Source of the DNA: Aphanomyces cochlioides | Lineage: Eukaryota > Oomycota > Saprolegniomycetes > Saprolegniales > Verrucalvaceae | Assembly (NCBI GenBank): GCA_019828595.1 | Contig: JAHQRK010000006.1 | Span: 2,728,001-2,792,000, forward strand | Reading direction: 5' to 3' | DNA: 64,000 bases | Shown: piece by piece, positions 21,863 to 33,287 of the stretch | How positions within the stretch are numbered: the stretch's first letter is position 1 | Layout: each line of letters opens with the position of its first letter | Notes under the pieces: model-generated | Databases searched by the model: none | What the model was told of the DNA's origin: nothing | The model's input: the letters and a program-made list of their open reading frames with translations, nothing else | Made by a program: the position numbers and the translations under genes

Positions 21863-22315
21863 CGTATTTCCTGTTAGGTTGTCACCACTATTTTTTCCCA
21901 TTGAGTTGTCACCACTGATATAATTATTTAAATGATTCATACAAATTTATAGTATACATTTATAATACAATCTGATGAAATCTTTTAGGGTTCCCCTTGA
22001 GTTGTCACCAGTCAGATCTTATTGGAAGAAATGCAATGGCTCAATTTGATACCAGGGCCATAAATTTGTCGTGTTCATGCGTTGCAGTCGGCAAACCTGG
22101 ACCCAAATGAGCGTTGCAGGTTTTCATTCTCCCAAACTGGAGTAAACCACTCGTAAAGTCGACATACGACTGCGAGGTGTTTATGATAATATGATTGGTA
22201 AATAAGTCTAATTTTTACCCAATCAAATGTACCTCGTTTTTGATATCTGATTTCCTTTGGACTTGTCACCATTTTCGAAAATCATTCGTGGTGACAACCT
22301 TACGGGAAATACGGT
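21863..22315. mobile_element. MITE with CCGTATTTCC termini and TA flanks
   Basis: Left end CCGTATTTCC-TGTTAGG-TTGTCACCAC at 21863, right end GTGGTGACAA-CCTTACGGGAAATACGG ending at 22315; both flanked by TA. TTGTCACCA words recur inside. Non-autonomous Tc1/mariner-type element by its ends; no transposase. Confidence 0.65.
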
Positions 22316-22347
22316 ATATATGTTTGAAGGCCCAAACTCCAACTCGA

Positions 22348-22826
22348 ACTACCCGTATTTCGGGTGCTGCTGTAACTACAAAAATGTCGCCAACTTGAAG
22401 CAAAAATGGTTACAGGTCAAACCAAAAGCCTGCATCGCTGCCGACATCAGCTAGTATTATCATTGGCAGAAATACATGGAAATATACATGAAAATTGGTG
22501 GCGAAAGTGCACTCTTCATTCATCCTTTGACCATGCCCCCGAGGAGAGCCAAGACTCAAGGATCACGATGCGGTATGGCTTGTACATGATCTCGTTCCTT
22601 CACCGCTTGCAACGCCAACAATATCGACAGCCTTAAGCTCCATCGTCAACCGCATACTCACAATATATTTCTAGGATTTTTAGTGGTCGAGTTTTGACCA
22701 GTCATGTCCATTTTGGTTACAGGTCAAACCAAAATCGATAAATGATTCATGTATGAAGTTTCGGCTCCGAATGGTTTCAGGCCAAACCAAGAAAAATGTA
22801 GTTGCAGCAGCACCCGAAATACGGTA
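22348..22826. mobile_element. Second MITE, ends CCGTATTTCGGGTGCTGCTG
   Basis: Left end near 22350 and right end near 22824 are reverse complements over about 28 bp (GTATTTCGGGTGCTGCTG then AACTACA). The word GGTTACAGGTCAAACCAAAA occurs twice inside, with a variant a third time. It shares the CCGTATTTC terminus with the neighbouring element, so the two may be mobilised by the same transposase. Confidence 0.6.
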
Positions 22827-22893
22827 GATTACTTTTCAATAAACACAAGTTCGAGTTCAGTAGATCATATCGTTTTAAACCAATTACATGGCC

Positions 22894-23325
22894 CTAATAG
22901 ATACCACCACCTCCATATCTTCCACCATAGCGTCCAATGCCACCGCGGCCAACATAGTTTCCATATCCCCCGCCGCGGCCATAGCTGCCAAATCCGCTTC
23001 CACCAAACCCACCAACATAATTGCCGTATCCACTGCCATAATGACCATACTCGTTTCCGCTTGGTCCATATTGTCCATAGGGTCCGTAGCCCACCGATTC
23101 ATGACGTGGTGGTCCGTGCGCATCATGGCCACCATAGTTTGGATCATGGTACTTGTCTTTTTTCACGGAGTGGCCTTCACCATGCTTGGACTCTTGAGGC
23201 AATGAAAACGATGTCGATGCTGCGTCGGTAGATGGATTGGCTGCCGTTGATGAAAGAGTGTCAGCTTGCACATTTGCCAGTAGAATCATCGTCGTCGCGG
23301 CAATCTTGAGAGCAGTGGCAAACAT
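22894..23325 (-). CDS. Secreted Gly/Tyr-rich protein, family member 6
   Basis: 143 residues, nearly identical to member 4 (11764-12192), with the same leader MFATALKIAATTMILLANVQ and the tail GRYGGRYGGGGIY, which differs by one Gly-to-Arg change and one extra Gly. Upstream sequence is also shared for about 90 nt, to around 23425. Confidence 0.75.
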   Translation of the reverse strand: MFATALKIAATTMILLANVQADTLSSTAANPSTDAASTSFSLPQESKHGEGHSVKKDKYHDPNYGGHDAHGPPRHESVGYGPYGQYGPSGNEYGHYGSGYGNYVGGFGGSGFGSYGRGGGYGNYVGRGGIGRYGGRYGGGGIY

Positions 23326-23625
23326 GTCGAAAGTGTCGAGCAAAACACAGAATGAATCGTGGACATGAAGGCGAAGCCTCGATTTCAACCGTAGACATTC
23401 CATGTCTAGTTTATACAAGCCCTGTCAAGTAGGCGTGGTCAATTCTCGCTTGTTTTATTCAGTCTCTTTTTTTAGTTTGTTTCGTATTTGGTTCTTTTTG
23501 TTGTCGTATGTGCTTTGGTAGAGCTTAAGAAAGCTAGGGAAACGACTGTAAAAGTGGCAGTGAGGGGTTGCCATGCTCGATTAACTCCTCAATGAGACTG
23601 TCATCTATTGTCGTTGAAAGGACTG

Positions 23626-26600
23626 CTATTTTCGACCTAATGATGTCGTCGGTCGCTTGGCCAAGTCAACAAAAACGCCCTCGGCACCAGGATCGGGTGC
23701 TCGATACATGGCCTTTGACTCAATTACAACTTGACCTTCGTTAATGCAGAGGACGTCCTGATCCTCGCTGCCGCAATATAGAACTTTGCGCTTTTCCGAC
23801 TAATGGACAGAATGAATTTGGTGATTTTTTATGGTACCAAGTTACCTCGACTTGGGCAGGGTTGAGTGTGAAGAGAATTGGCTGACCAAACTCCACAGCT
23901 TGTTGGGGCTTTCCAGTTCTGGCGACCCCTGGCGCTGGTGGAGCTTGGCGTAGTGTTCCCATGTATACTTTAAGATCGTCGAGGTAGATTTCGATTTCTC
24001 TGGCCCCGCGGTCTGGCGTTTTCGAGTAGTTGTACACTTTAATCATGGAAAGTGTAATCGGCATATCGTAGGCTGCAACGACGATGTTGCCTAGAGAGAG
24101 TGGTCACTGCAAAGAGCCCTGGAGATTGCGATTACCTTCTGATCGTCCCAGCGAGGATGCCAACGGCGCAAGCCAAGCATCACCAGCGTCCCAAGTATTG
24201 TGTTGTCCATTAAATAGGTTTTCGGGGACCCGAACATCGTGCTTTACGTCAACATCTGCAAGACTTGATGGCGACGCAGCGATCTATAAATTCCAAGCAA
24301 TATTTCCAGGGTCGTATCGAGTCTCTGCTACCATAGTTGGTGGTGGAATTTTGTCGCCACGAGCATCGTAGAGCTCGAATCCGTTCAGGCCAACGTAATA
24401 TGGATCACCCCAGGTACTCCAAAGAACAAACTAGGGCAAGAACTCAATGTTATGTCGCTGACAAGTTGAACGGACTTTGAGGAGAAAGCCTGAGGGATGC
24501 AATGGCGGCTCGTAGTCTTGCCGGATTAAGTGATTTTTGTAAGCACTCGACGAGCCGATCGCAGGTACACCAGGTAGTGGGCCTTTAAGCCACTCGTCGA
24601 ATATGATTGTTTGCTTAAAGTCAAAGAAAGCCACGCCTGGCGCTTTCCTCAAGACGCAGCTCAAAATAGGTCTCTCGTCCAGAACCACCGTCACGATCTT
24701 TGCACCACGGCTAGTGTCCTCAGCATTTTTGTTGTAGTTCCAAACGTCTAGACCGTACAAAGTATCACTTGCAGATCCCAAACGCATCGTCACTTCTGCT
24801 TTGCGTCCTGAATTCGTGCTTGAATATACTTCAACATATCGTTGCGATTACCTTCGAAAGGAACAAGCCACATGTGTGTATCGTCACACGTGACATTGAC
24901 GCCGTCGATAAGCTAGAGAGAGTCAGTAACAAGATAATTCACTCAGATGTACCTTGTCCAGCGTGCGAGGATCTCCAGTGTAGCCGAGCTACGTTGATTT
25001 TAGACACACTGCAACACAAGATCATACCGAGTTGAGATCTCGGGGCGTTGCGTCCAGCTGAGCTAAACTGAGAGGCACTGAAATCACTTGGTTGTGACGG
25101 ACAAGCCATACTGTAATTCCAGTGAGTCCGACATAATGTCGATCTCCCCATGTGCTTTGTATGACAAGTTTGAGCACCCGACCACAGAGCTCTGACGAGG
25201 GCTGTCGTCGAAGCGGAGCAGCATCTCTCACTGAAACAGAGTCCTGGGGTTCGTCGTGTTTGGCTGCAGCAAACTCGGAGTTGTTTGTCAATGTTGGTGG
25301 CTGTAGCCTTCGCGGATTTACAGCCGATGTTTTTGGCCGTCGGTTGTTTTGCTCCTCCGCCGTGGTCGGCCTGGGAATTGTGCAGATATCGTGCACGACA
25401 TCCAATGTTGCGTCCACCGTCGGATCCGAGTCCACTTGTTCAATTTTCGCAAGCAGAGACTACCACAAAACATTAACAACGAGCACTAGAATGGCTCCAC
25501 CTCGTCCGTCGTAAATAATATGACTTCGCAACATTGCTCAACAGCGCCGAGAATCCCAGGCGCTTGGCGAATTTCGCCTTGAAAGATCACAACGTTGTCC
25601 AGCAAGAGGCGAGCACTTTTCACGCCACGAAAGCTATAGACCGTTTAATCCAGTCCTGGCACTTTCGACAAGCTTACCTGTGAGCTCGAGATTTGTTATA
25701 GTTCCAAATCCGTACCATAGAGAGAACAACTAGAGCATCAAACTCCACAGTAACAGTATGGAGTTGATTTGGAGAGAACGGGGCAAGCCACATGTGTAAA
25801 TCATCGCAGGTGTAGTTCACACCGTCCAACTAAAAGCCGTTTAGTGCATCACCTCCTACAAGACCTTCGATACCAAGTTTGTAGCGACCCGTGGATCTTT
25901 GTCCGAAGCATACTCTGGTAAAACATTGATGCTAGCTGGAACAGCTCGGACTTGGTTCTACAACACAGTGTCCATAGAGAAGGAAGGGATATAGTTTGTC
26001 TAACCTGCGGGGAAGACACCTTCACGGGTTGCCCCCTGTCGTCAAATAGGTCTAAGCCATTGAGACCAATATAGTAAGGATCGCCCCAAGTGGTGAAGCA
26101 CTCGAGGACTAAGGTTCGCCCGCGAGGTAATATTGGAATGGCTGGTTTTGAGCCGGCTTCTGCCGTTGTTGTAGGAGGTCGCAATTTGTCAAGAGAGCTT
26201 TTGCTCGCAGTCCTTGCAGACATGGGTTGGACTGGGGCATCTGCCACGCGAGTCGAGTCCTTGCCTTCAGCTGTGTCCAGTCGGCTCTTGTTGCTTCGTT
26301 TAAAGTGTTCAAGTGTGTCCCACGACGATTGCAAGGTAGATGTAAACTGAGGGACGACAGGAGGCACAGACAGAGATGGTTCTTTGCGCTCATTTTCTTT
26401 TGGTGTGTCAATAAGTCGTCTCCTGCTCGTCGTGAGGGGCTTTGAATCAGGCAAAGCAGCTTCCTGACACTTTGCCTCGCTCGCAATGAAAGAAAAATCA
26501 AGCGGTTTAGGCATCGAGCTAGCTGAAGCATTCTTGGTGAGCCAGATCGGTCCCGAGTCGGCAGGTTGCTCAGTCGATGGCTGTTCTGAAGTCGCAGGTT

Positions 26601-28771
26601 GTGGTGGAGCTTGTGGCTTCACCTCTTTTGGTTTCTTTCGCACGGACGACGACACATTAATCCATGTACACGTGTGATCAACCTAGTTGGACACGTCATT
26701 TGAAGCAATGCTATTGCGGAATATACATCCGAGCCAAAGGTTTCGGGGAGTGACCCAGACCACTTGCACTGCTTGTCGACAAAGACTTCCATGTCACGGA
26801 CACATGCATGAAGTTTCTACAATAAAGTGACCAAAATATCCTTCATCATGTTTATAGCGTACGCCATTGTAGTTCCACACACATACTTTACTCGGCGCCG
26901 CGGCTACGGAAAACGCAATTTGCAGCGGATTCGCGTCGATTTGTTTTCTATTCCAAGATGACTCAAGACAAGAAGAGAGAATAAACTACCCGAGCCACAT
27001 ATCCTTGTCGTTCGTTGTGTGTGCAAGACCGTCAAAGAGTTTGGCCAAGTCACGAACCATATTATTTGACTTTGGAATTGGTTTTGCGTCAGCCTGGCCG
27101 CTGAAGAGCCGCAGCGAATCTGGAATGACAGTCAACTCGTTGCCTTCCATGTCGTACACGCAAATCTAGACAAGATGAGATGTTATTTCGCCTCGAGACA
27201 ATACCTGTGTCAATCCTATGACTTGGGTCTGGCCCCAAGAAGAGAGCAGTTTAAATCGCAGCTCAAACGTCGTTGGAGGAAGAAAAGCCACTGAGCTATC
27301 TGTCTTGGTTGACTGGATAGCAGGCACGGCTGGTGGTAATTCCAGGGACATCTGCAGAGCAGTTGGTGGTGGGATTTGCGGTGGTAGGGGTTGCTCCTTC
27401 ATTGGGCTGGCTGATGGCGCTGGAGCAGCAACAGCGACAGGAGCTTCCTTTACTTTAATAGGGACTGCAATCACAACGGGATCTTTTGTGGCTTGACTTG
27501 ACGCCGCGGCAGTAATCGGAGCTTCGGAGGTTTGAACTGGTGGCATGGAGGTGGAAGGTGAGGCAGTTGGTGGAGTCAAGGATGTACTGAGAGTCATCTC
27601 CTGAAGCTTCTTCAGGGTTTCTTGACGTCTCTGGAGCATGAGAGTTTCCAGTTCTTTTTCCTCAGCTTCAAACTTCTTGAGCATTTCAACACGTCGAGCT
27701 TCTGCTTGAGCTATCAGTCTTTCGCTTTCTTCCCGTTCAAATCGCAGTTTCCTCTGGACTTCTTCCTCCCAGTCCAACTGATGTGTCTTTGTCAATTGAG
27801 CAATCGGCACCGTGAGTTGATTCCACAGTGATGCATCTCCAATTGACTGACGAAGAGAATTCACATCCGACGGTCTAAAAATTCAGAGCTAGCTCGAGGA
27901 TCTGTAAGACAAACGTACTGTTTGTTGCTCTCTGTAAACGTTTGGAGGAAGCCCATGAGTTCGCTTTGCTTCTCCTTGCTCATTCCGTGTAATAAAGATT
28001 GAATATTCACTGGGATTTGGCCGGTCGAAGAGCTCTTATCTCCATGGGCCTCTGAGGGAACAAGAGTAGATGGTTGCTGGGTGCTTGCAGACTTGACTGC
28101 ATGTATAGCTTTTGGCGAATTTGAGGATTTTGGAGAGGATGCGGCTTCGTCAAACTCTTCAAATGACTCGTCCAAGTACGAATCTCCATCTTCCTTGTCG
28201 CTATCGCCCGTAGATGGAGCAGAAGCCACTTGTGAAAAGACAATACGGCCGTCGCGTTGTTCGGCTATGCCTTGAGGTCTACAAAGCCCAATTACGACCA
28301 AAATACCAAAACAACATCATACTTGGACCACTTCTGTCGTGCGGGTGGAGCTTTTGACTCGGAATCTGTTCGTGCAGTATGCAATGGAAGTGCTCCAGTT
28401 GATTGGACGGTGCGCTTGGATTCCTCGTGCTTTGCTGGAATACGCGCGCTGGTAGAATGCAGCTTGGTCGGCCCAGCTGACTTAGCACGAGCTTTATCCG
28501 TCGGCCTGGCATGCTTTTGTTTCCTGTGGGCGTTTTCTCCGTTAAAGTTGGTCGTAAATCCGACTTCTTTCACTCGATTTTGGACTTCTCGGTCGCTCTT
28601 CGATGTTTCCTCCATCTTTTTCAAGAGCCGATTCTTTTCTTCGAGAGCACGGATATACTCCATCTGCTTTTCAACTGCAGGCGCGCTCAGCGGAGTAGAC
28701 TTGGGCTCCGCCGCTGGAATTGTAGTCAATGGCTTGCTCCATTTCCTTTCCTTGCGATGCGCGTCGCTCAT
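23626..28771 (-). CDS. KATNIP: Katanin-interacting protein homologue (KATNIP/KIAA0556-like), multi-exon
   Basis: KATNIP proteins act at cilia and basal bodies with katanin and have several repeats of a ~200-residue domain (DUF4457). Here the repeat signature recurs along the minus strand: LSSWGQTQVIGLTQV (~27230), FTTWGDPYYIGLNGLDLFD (~26070), QSTWGDRHYVGLTGI (~25120), STWGDPYYVGLNGFELYD (~24400). Other typical pieces are LRKAPGVAFFDFKQTIIFDE, AREIEIYLDDLKVYMGTLRQ and a C-terminal INEGQVV. The N-terminus (ATG 28771) is a charged helix, YIRALEEKNRLLKKMEETS. Short introns of ~40-60 nt join exons, for example 28311/28270 and 23850/23805 approximately. The stop is TAG at 23626. Exon boundaries in the middle were not all resolved. 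Confidence 0.8.
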
Positions 28772-28885
28772 TGTGTCGGTTCAAGATCCTCCAAACCTGA
28801 TATTGTCTATCAACCGGATCCGCATAAACAACCAATAAACGTCATATATTTATTACAAGTATCTCTATAAAATGATAATGACAAA

Positions 28886-29017
28886 GGGCGGGTCTGGCAA
28901 CCGAAAATATTACAATGAGGGCCCGTCTGGCAACCAAAAATATTACAATAAAGGACCGTCTGGTAACAGAAAATATTACAATAAGGGCCCGTCTGGCAAC
29001 CGAAAATATTACAATAA
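28886..29017. repeat. Four tandem copies of a 33-bp MITE terminus
   Basis: GGGCCCGTCTGGCAACCGAA followed by AATATTACAATAA repeats four times at exact 33-bp spacing, with a few substitutions. The unit equals the end of the neighbouring MITE family. The exact multiple of three creates an incidental repeated open frame. Confidence 0.8.
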
Positions 29018-29141
29018 ATGGGCCCAAAATGCCATTTTGAGGCCAAATTCAATAAAGGTTCGTCTGGCAAAATTTCAAAATCAATATGCCATTTTCAGCT
29101 AAATTGGGATCAACGATTTATGGCATATTCAAAATAGAGGT

Positions 29142-29456
29142 AAAACCTCCATCTCGTAAATTGGCATTTTGGGAGCCTCCACTGAGTATATCCCAACCAA
29201 AAATATTGGATTTGGTGCAAAACTCTTGGAGATAAACAAGTTCATATTTTGACCTCAATTATTGAATTTGCCCTCAAAATGGCATTTTGGGCCTATTTAT
29301 TGTAATATTTTCGGTTGCCAGACGGGCCCTAATTTAGGTCAAAATATGAACTTGTTTATCTCAAAGAGTTTTGCACTACAATGTAAATCCAATATTTTTG
29401 GTTGGGATATACTCAGTGGAGGCTCCCAAAATGCCATTTTACGAGATGGAGGTTTT
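29142..29456. repeat. Hairpin MITE with ~120-bp arms
   Basis: Arms at 29142-29260 and 29334-29456 are reverse complements (AAAACCTCCATCTCG ... ATTTTGACCT). The 70-bp loop holds a GGGCCCGTCTGGCAAC-type terminus. One arm occurs alone at ~4430-4545, and a related reversed segment at 33070-33185, just upstream of the NPC1-like gene. Confidence 0.75.
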
Positions 29457-29628
29457 ATTGCGCTTTTCACCCAATTTGCTTGTTGTTTTAGAGCACAAAA
29501 CAACGCCTATCAAAAATAAATCTAGCCTGTCTTCACGTTAAACAATGCTTATTTCGAGTATTGGGTTTCTGCTTAAATAAAACCATGTTCAATTCAAAGC
29601 ACTTGTGTTCTCACTTTTTCACGAAGGA

Positions 29629-30561
29629 ATGGACAGCGAGCGTGAAGGCCTCCCACTTCCAGAGACGATTCGATGCCAACTCACTGTGAAGATTGGCAAA
29701 CCACTGGGTAAGAGCAGGACAATTGTCGGTCAGCCCACCATTCTGTATATGCAACGTGGCGACTCTTTCGGTGTTGCAAGAGCAATGTTGTCCGACGCAG
29801 CGAACGTGCTTGTGGACCAACACCACTCAGACGAAAAGAACGTGAAATTCATTTGGGACCCATCCACGCTAAAGGATGTCTACATAAAGTGTGCTGCCAA
29901 TACAACACAAGACAAATACACGTTGCTCAACATGGAAAACTATATGGAAACCCTCGCCAGGGTCTGGGAAAATGCTCGCAAAAGTCGAAACGCGCAAGCA
30001 TCATTCCTACTCCATGTTTTCATGTACATCGGTATATTCATAAGCCTCTAGACTTCTTAATCTAAGGTTGTGTATGTAGAAAAGTGCTCTGAAAATATTG
30101 GAATCCGTCGTGCGACTCAGCATAACATTGCTTCATCTGCCGCTGGTTTGGCTGATTACGTCAGAGAGAATAGTGTGGAGCTGGGTCCTTTGCAAACACA
30201 GTACGCTTCAGTCGTTGCTGCTCGATTGCCTGCAAGTGAGCCAATAAATATCCCTGACAATGCAACGATGCGACAGCTTGGCCATATTGACCAGATTGCT
30301 TTAAACCACGAGGAAGATCGACGCCAAGAAATCAATCGAGAGTCTGAGACAAACAGACGAGTCCGTATACGTTTGGGATCCATGACAAGTGCACCAATTG
30401 ACTGCTTTATTTTAGTCGAGGACATGCGTAGAAGTTTAGGACTTCCTCAATATGAGCTGGCACCAGTTTATCGGAGCCCATTGCGAGGATTGTCTTGTCC
30501 ATCTCATATTGTCCTTTTCAGTGAAATGTGGACTTGGCAGGTCATTGGCCAAATCGCATAG
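29629..30561 (+). CDS. Unrecognised two-part gene
   Basis: Frame 1 from ATG 29629 to a stop near 30051 encodes about 140 residues (SEREGLPLPETIRCQLTVKI; MQRGDSFGVARAMLSDAANV). Frame 2 (from about 30064 to 30561) continues with CSENIGIRRATQHNIASSAA and a charged helix. A short intron such as GTTTTCATG...TCTAAG (about 30013-30066) would join them, but this is a guess. No domain recognised. Possibly a repeat-family gene, as transposon debris lies on both sides. Confidence 0.4.
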
Positions 30562-30635
30562 CAATCGACTATGCTATATTTAATATGAAATATTGTATAG
30601 TATACAAAGTTAAGTACAATTTCTTCCTAGCAATG

Positions 30636-30776
30636 GTACCTGCATCCCAGAATACCGTCATGCATGATTTCTACGCCCAATACAACCTCGCTATGAAGCG
30701 CCAAGACGCCGCGCGTATCTTCCGCGAGTCAGCGTCCATCATGGCCTTTCCCCACGGCCTTTCCCAAGTCATATAA
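30636..30776 (+). CDS. Short ORF, about 46 codons, unknown
   Basis: From ATG 30633-30636 region: MVPASQNTVMHDFYAQYNL, then a helical tail ending FPHGLSQVI. Better composition than its AT-rich surroundings, which suggests a fragment of a transferred or duplicated exon. No partner seen. Confidence 0.25.
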   Translation, partial: VPASQNTVMHDFYAQYNLAMKRQDAARIFRESASIMAFPHGLSQVI

Positions 30777-30948
30777 TTAAGGTGATTTGATTGGTCAAAA
30801 TATTGAAAATACTGATATATGATTGGCTAGTCGATTGCTAGTCGATTCTGGCAAGTCGATTCGATTCGACAGCCCAGTCCAATTTGGAATCGAATGCATA
30901 ATAACATTGATGATCGTGATCATGCTAACGAACAAAGTTGATACAACT

Positions 30949-32048
30949 TTACATGAGGAATAGATCTTTATCTAGTTGATCTTCTTGATATCCGCAATGT
31001 CTATATAAGTTGTACCCGACATCGTCACTAGACTTAGTGCACTCAACAAAAGCAACGTCTAATGTTGCTCGTATGTCAAAACGAAAAGCCGAGGGATACT
31101 TGCTGACCCATCGTTTGAGAAGGCTGAAGCCAATCTCTATGGCATTTAGCTGTGGTGAGTATGGCGGGAGGAAAAACAACAATGCTCCTGTCGAGTGCAC
31201 GGCATCTTTGAGTTGCTTGTACATATGAATCTTTGCATTGTCTAGTATCAGGATTCAACGGGGAAGAGGCCAAGGGTTCAAGTACGGCAAAATCTTCTCA
31301 ACCATAACTCGATGAAATGTCTTTCTGTCAAAGGTTCCTATCAATATCAGTGTGAATCTAGTGCTACACGAAATTTTGAATGTATTCGTATACCGTCAAC
31401 ATAGTCCCATCCAAGAAATCCCGAAGTAGTGAAGCCTGCTAGCGCCGACACTCTTTCACCACGTGAAAAGGGCAAGTTCACAATGGCCCTTGTGGTACAT
31501 TTAGACCACGCATATTTTCGCAATGAATCTCGCCCGTCCTTTGAGGTTTCATCGACGAAAACTAACTGATCCGCATGAGAATAGTAGACTTTGAGTCTGT
31601 CGTAGTATTCCTGGAGTTCAAATGTCGCTGCCTCACGAGCCCTCTTCTCTAAAACTGTCATAATTGCGAGATTAATATCGACACACTTCGACTTTTCTCT
31701 ACCTTTTCTTGTGAGTCTAAGATCGTGCATTAACGCTCTACAAATTGATGCTGGAGATACGTTGGTCAATGTTGGAAACTCGCGACGAATGGCCTCCTGG
31801 AGCTCTTCAATATAGAAACATGGGTGGGATATTGCATAGTCGTTGACCCAGGCATTCACGACGTCAGGCCAACGATTCTTTGCTTGGCGTCGCCTGTTGG
31901 GGTCGACGTGGCCGACTGATTTAAACATTGCATTGAATCTCGCCACAGAACGGTAGGACAGTCCCAGGATTAAACGAACAACCTCAATGTCAATTCCGTA
32001 CACTTGAACAAGAACAACGCATCTCCATCTCATGTCTGTGCTGATCAT
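30949..32048 (-). pseudogene. Tc1-like DDE transposase, broken
   Basis: The minus-strand frame from ATG 32048 encodes 233 residues with an N-terminal helix-turn-helix and QLVFVDETSKDGRDS (first Asp). After a frameshift near 31270-31350 the second catalytic block (LDNAKIHMYKQLKD) and LPPYSPQLNAIEIGFSLLKRW (Glu) follow at 30949-31260. The 'PPYSPQLNAIE' block is diagnostic of the Tc1/mariner-IS630 superfamily. No inverted ends found. Confidence 0.75.
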
Positions 32049-32049
32049 T

Positions 32050-33060
32050 GTAAATCAAGTTGTGTGCGAATTGAAATCGGCAAACAACTTGGTTTGTGTC
32101 AGCCAAGAAAAGTCAGCCAATCGGAGTCCACAAATTGAATTAAATCAAGCGTTATTTTATCATGACGAAAGAGTAATCCACGTGCTCTAATTATAATTCA
32201 ACGCAAAAATAATTCTCCAATTATTGAGGGATGGATGTCCACTTTTCAATATATAGAGAGGGATGAAAGTCCCTCAAATTTTGACTTGAGGATTAAACCA
32301 ATACAAACTTGAAGTAGTACCAATACGATCCGAGATTATAAAAAAACGAGGGATTTTTATCCCTCAAGAAAGTGTAAACTTTCATGCTTAAGATTTGACT
32401 GCCGTTCGCTGCACAATGCTTTAAAGTAGGTGGCTGTGCGTCGGGGGTCATTCGACTAACTTCGTCAATAGATGGTTCCAGACAAAACAAACCTCATCCT
32501 TTCGAGTTTGACGTTTTATAGCACATGACTCATCGACTTTTTTCAACGTCGCATGAGTGGGTATTTGTTTCCTGTCTTCGTCGCCCAGGCGCCAATGTTC
32601 CCGAGCATGGAATAATCCTCACATTGGCAGTTAGTATTCCTGTGGCATTAGATGTAGCATGACTCCTCAATATAAGATTTACAAGCACCTGCCTCGTAGG
32701 CTCAACAGGAGTGGATGCAACCACAGTTTTCTCGGCTGCCAACATGCAAGCTGTGGTTGCATCGTCTTCTGTTGAGCTCTGTATCCAGTTTTGAGCTAGT
32801 AAGTTGACATTGTTTGGTTATAGCAATAAGATAAGCTTGATCGATGGCCTTGTGTTTATTGTTCTTGACCTGTCAGGGACGGTGCTCCCTCTAACTTTAT
32901 CATCAGCGTGGCGAGATAGGCTAATTTATTGACCTTTGTGTTCCCGACTTTGAAGAAAACGAAATATGATCGTGTTAGTTTGAATGAGAACACTTTCACA
33001 ACTTAATCCCACGACCGTCCCACAAATTCGGACTATAAATAATAAATAATTAAAGGACGG
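32050..33060. other. No gene; small hairpins
   Basis: AT-rich. GAGGGAT-TTTT-ATCCCTC (about 32350) and GAGGGA-TGAAAG-TCCCTC (about 32260) are perfect small hairpins sharing the same stem, suggesting a small foldback repeat. No coding signal. Confidence 0.4.
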
Positions 33061-33069
33061 ATTTATCCC

Positions 33070-33185
33070 TGGAATTGCCAGAAAATGTGAAAAGCGCAAT
33101 ACCTCTTTTTTGAATATGCCATAAATAGTTGATCCCAATTTAGCTGAAAATGGCATATTGATTTGCCAGACGCACCCTAATTTGA
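33070..33185. repeat. MITE fragment upstream of the NPC1-like gene
   Basis: Contains GAATATGCCATAAATAGTTG and TTGCCAGACGCACCCTAA, reversed relative to the family member near 29045-29130. Lies about 100 nt before the start codon of the next gene. Confidence 0.55.
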
Positions 33186-33287
33186 CTGAAATTGACAATA
33201 CTACGTAGTATTTTGATTTTTCAAGATTTTTCATTTTTCATTTGCATTCGGAAAATTGTCACATCAAGAGAAAGATTTGGCGTGTCA

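Noticed and set aside
28886..29017. CRISPR-like regular 33-bp repeats
   Set aside because: Units are directly tandem without unique spacers and match a MITE terminus; the genome is eukaryotic.
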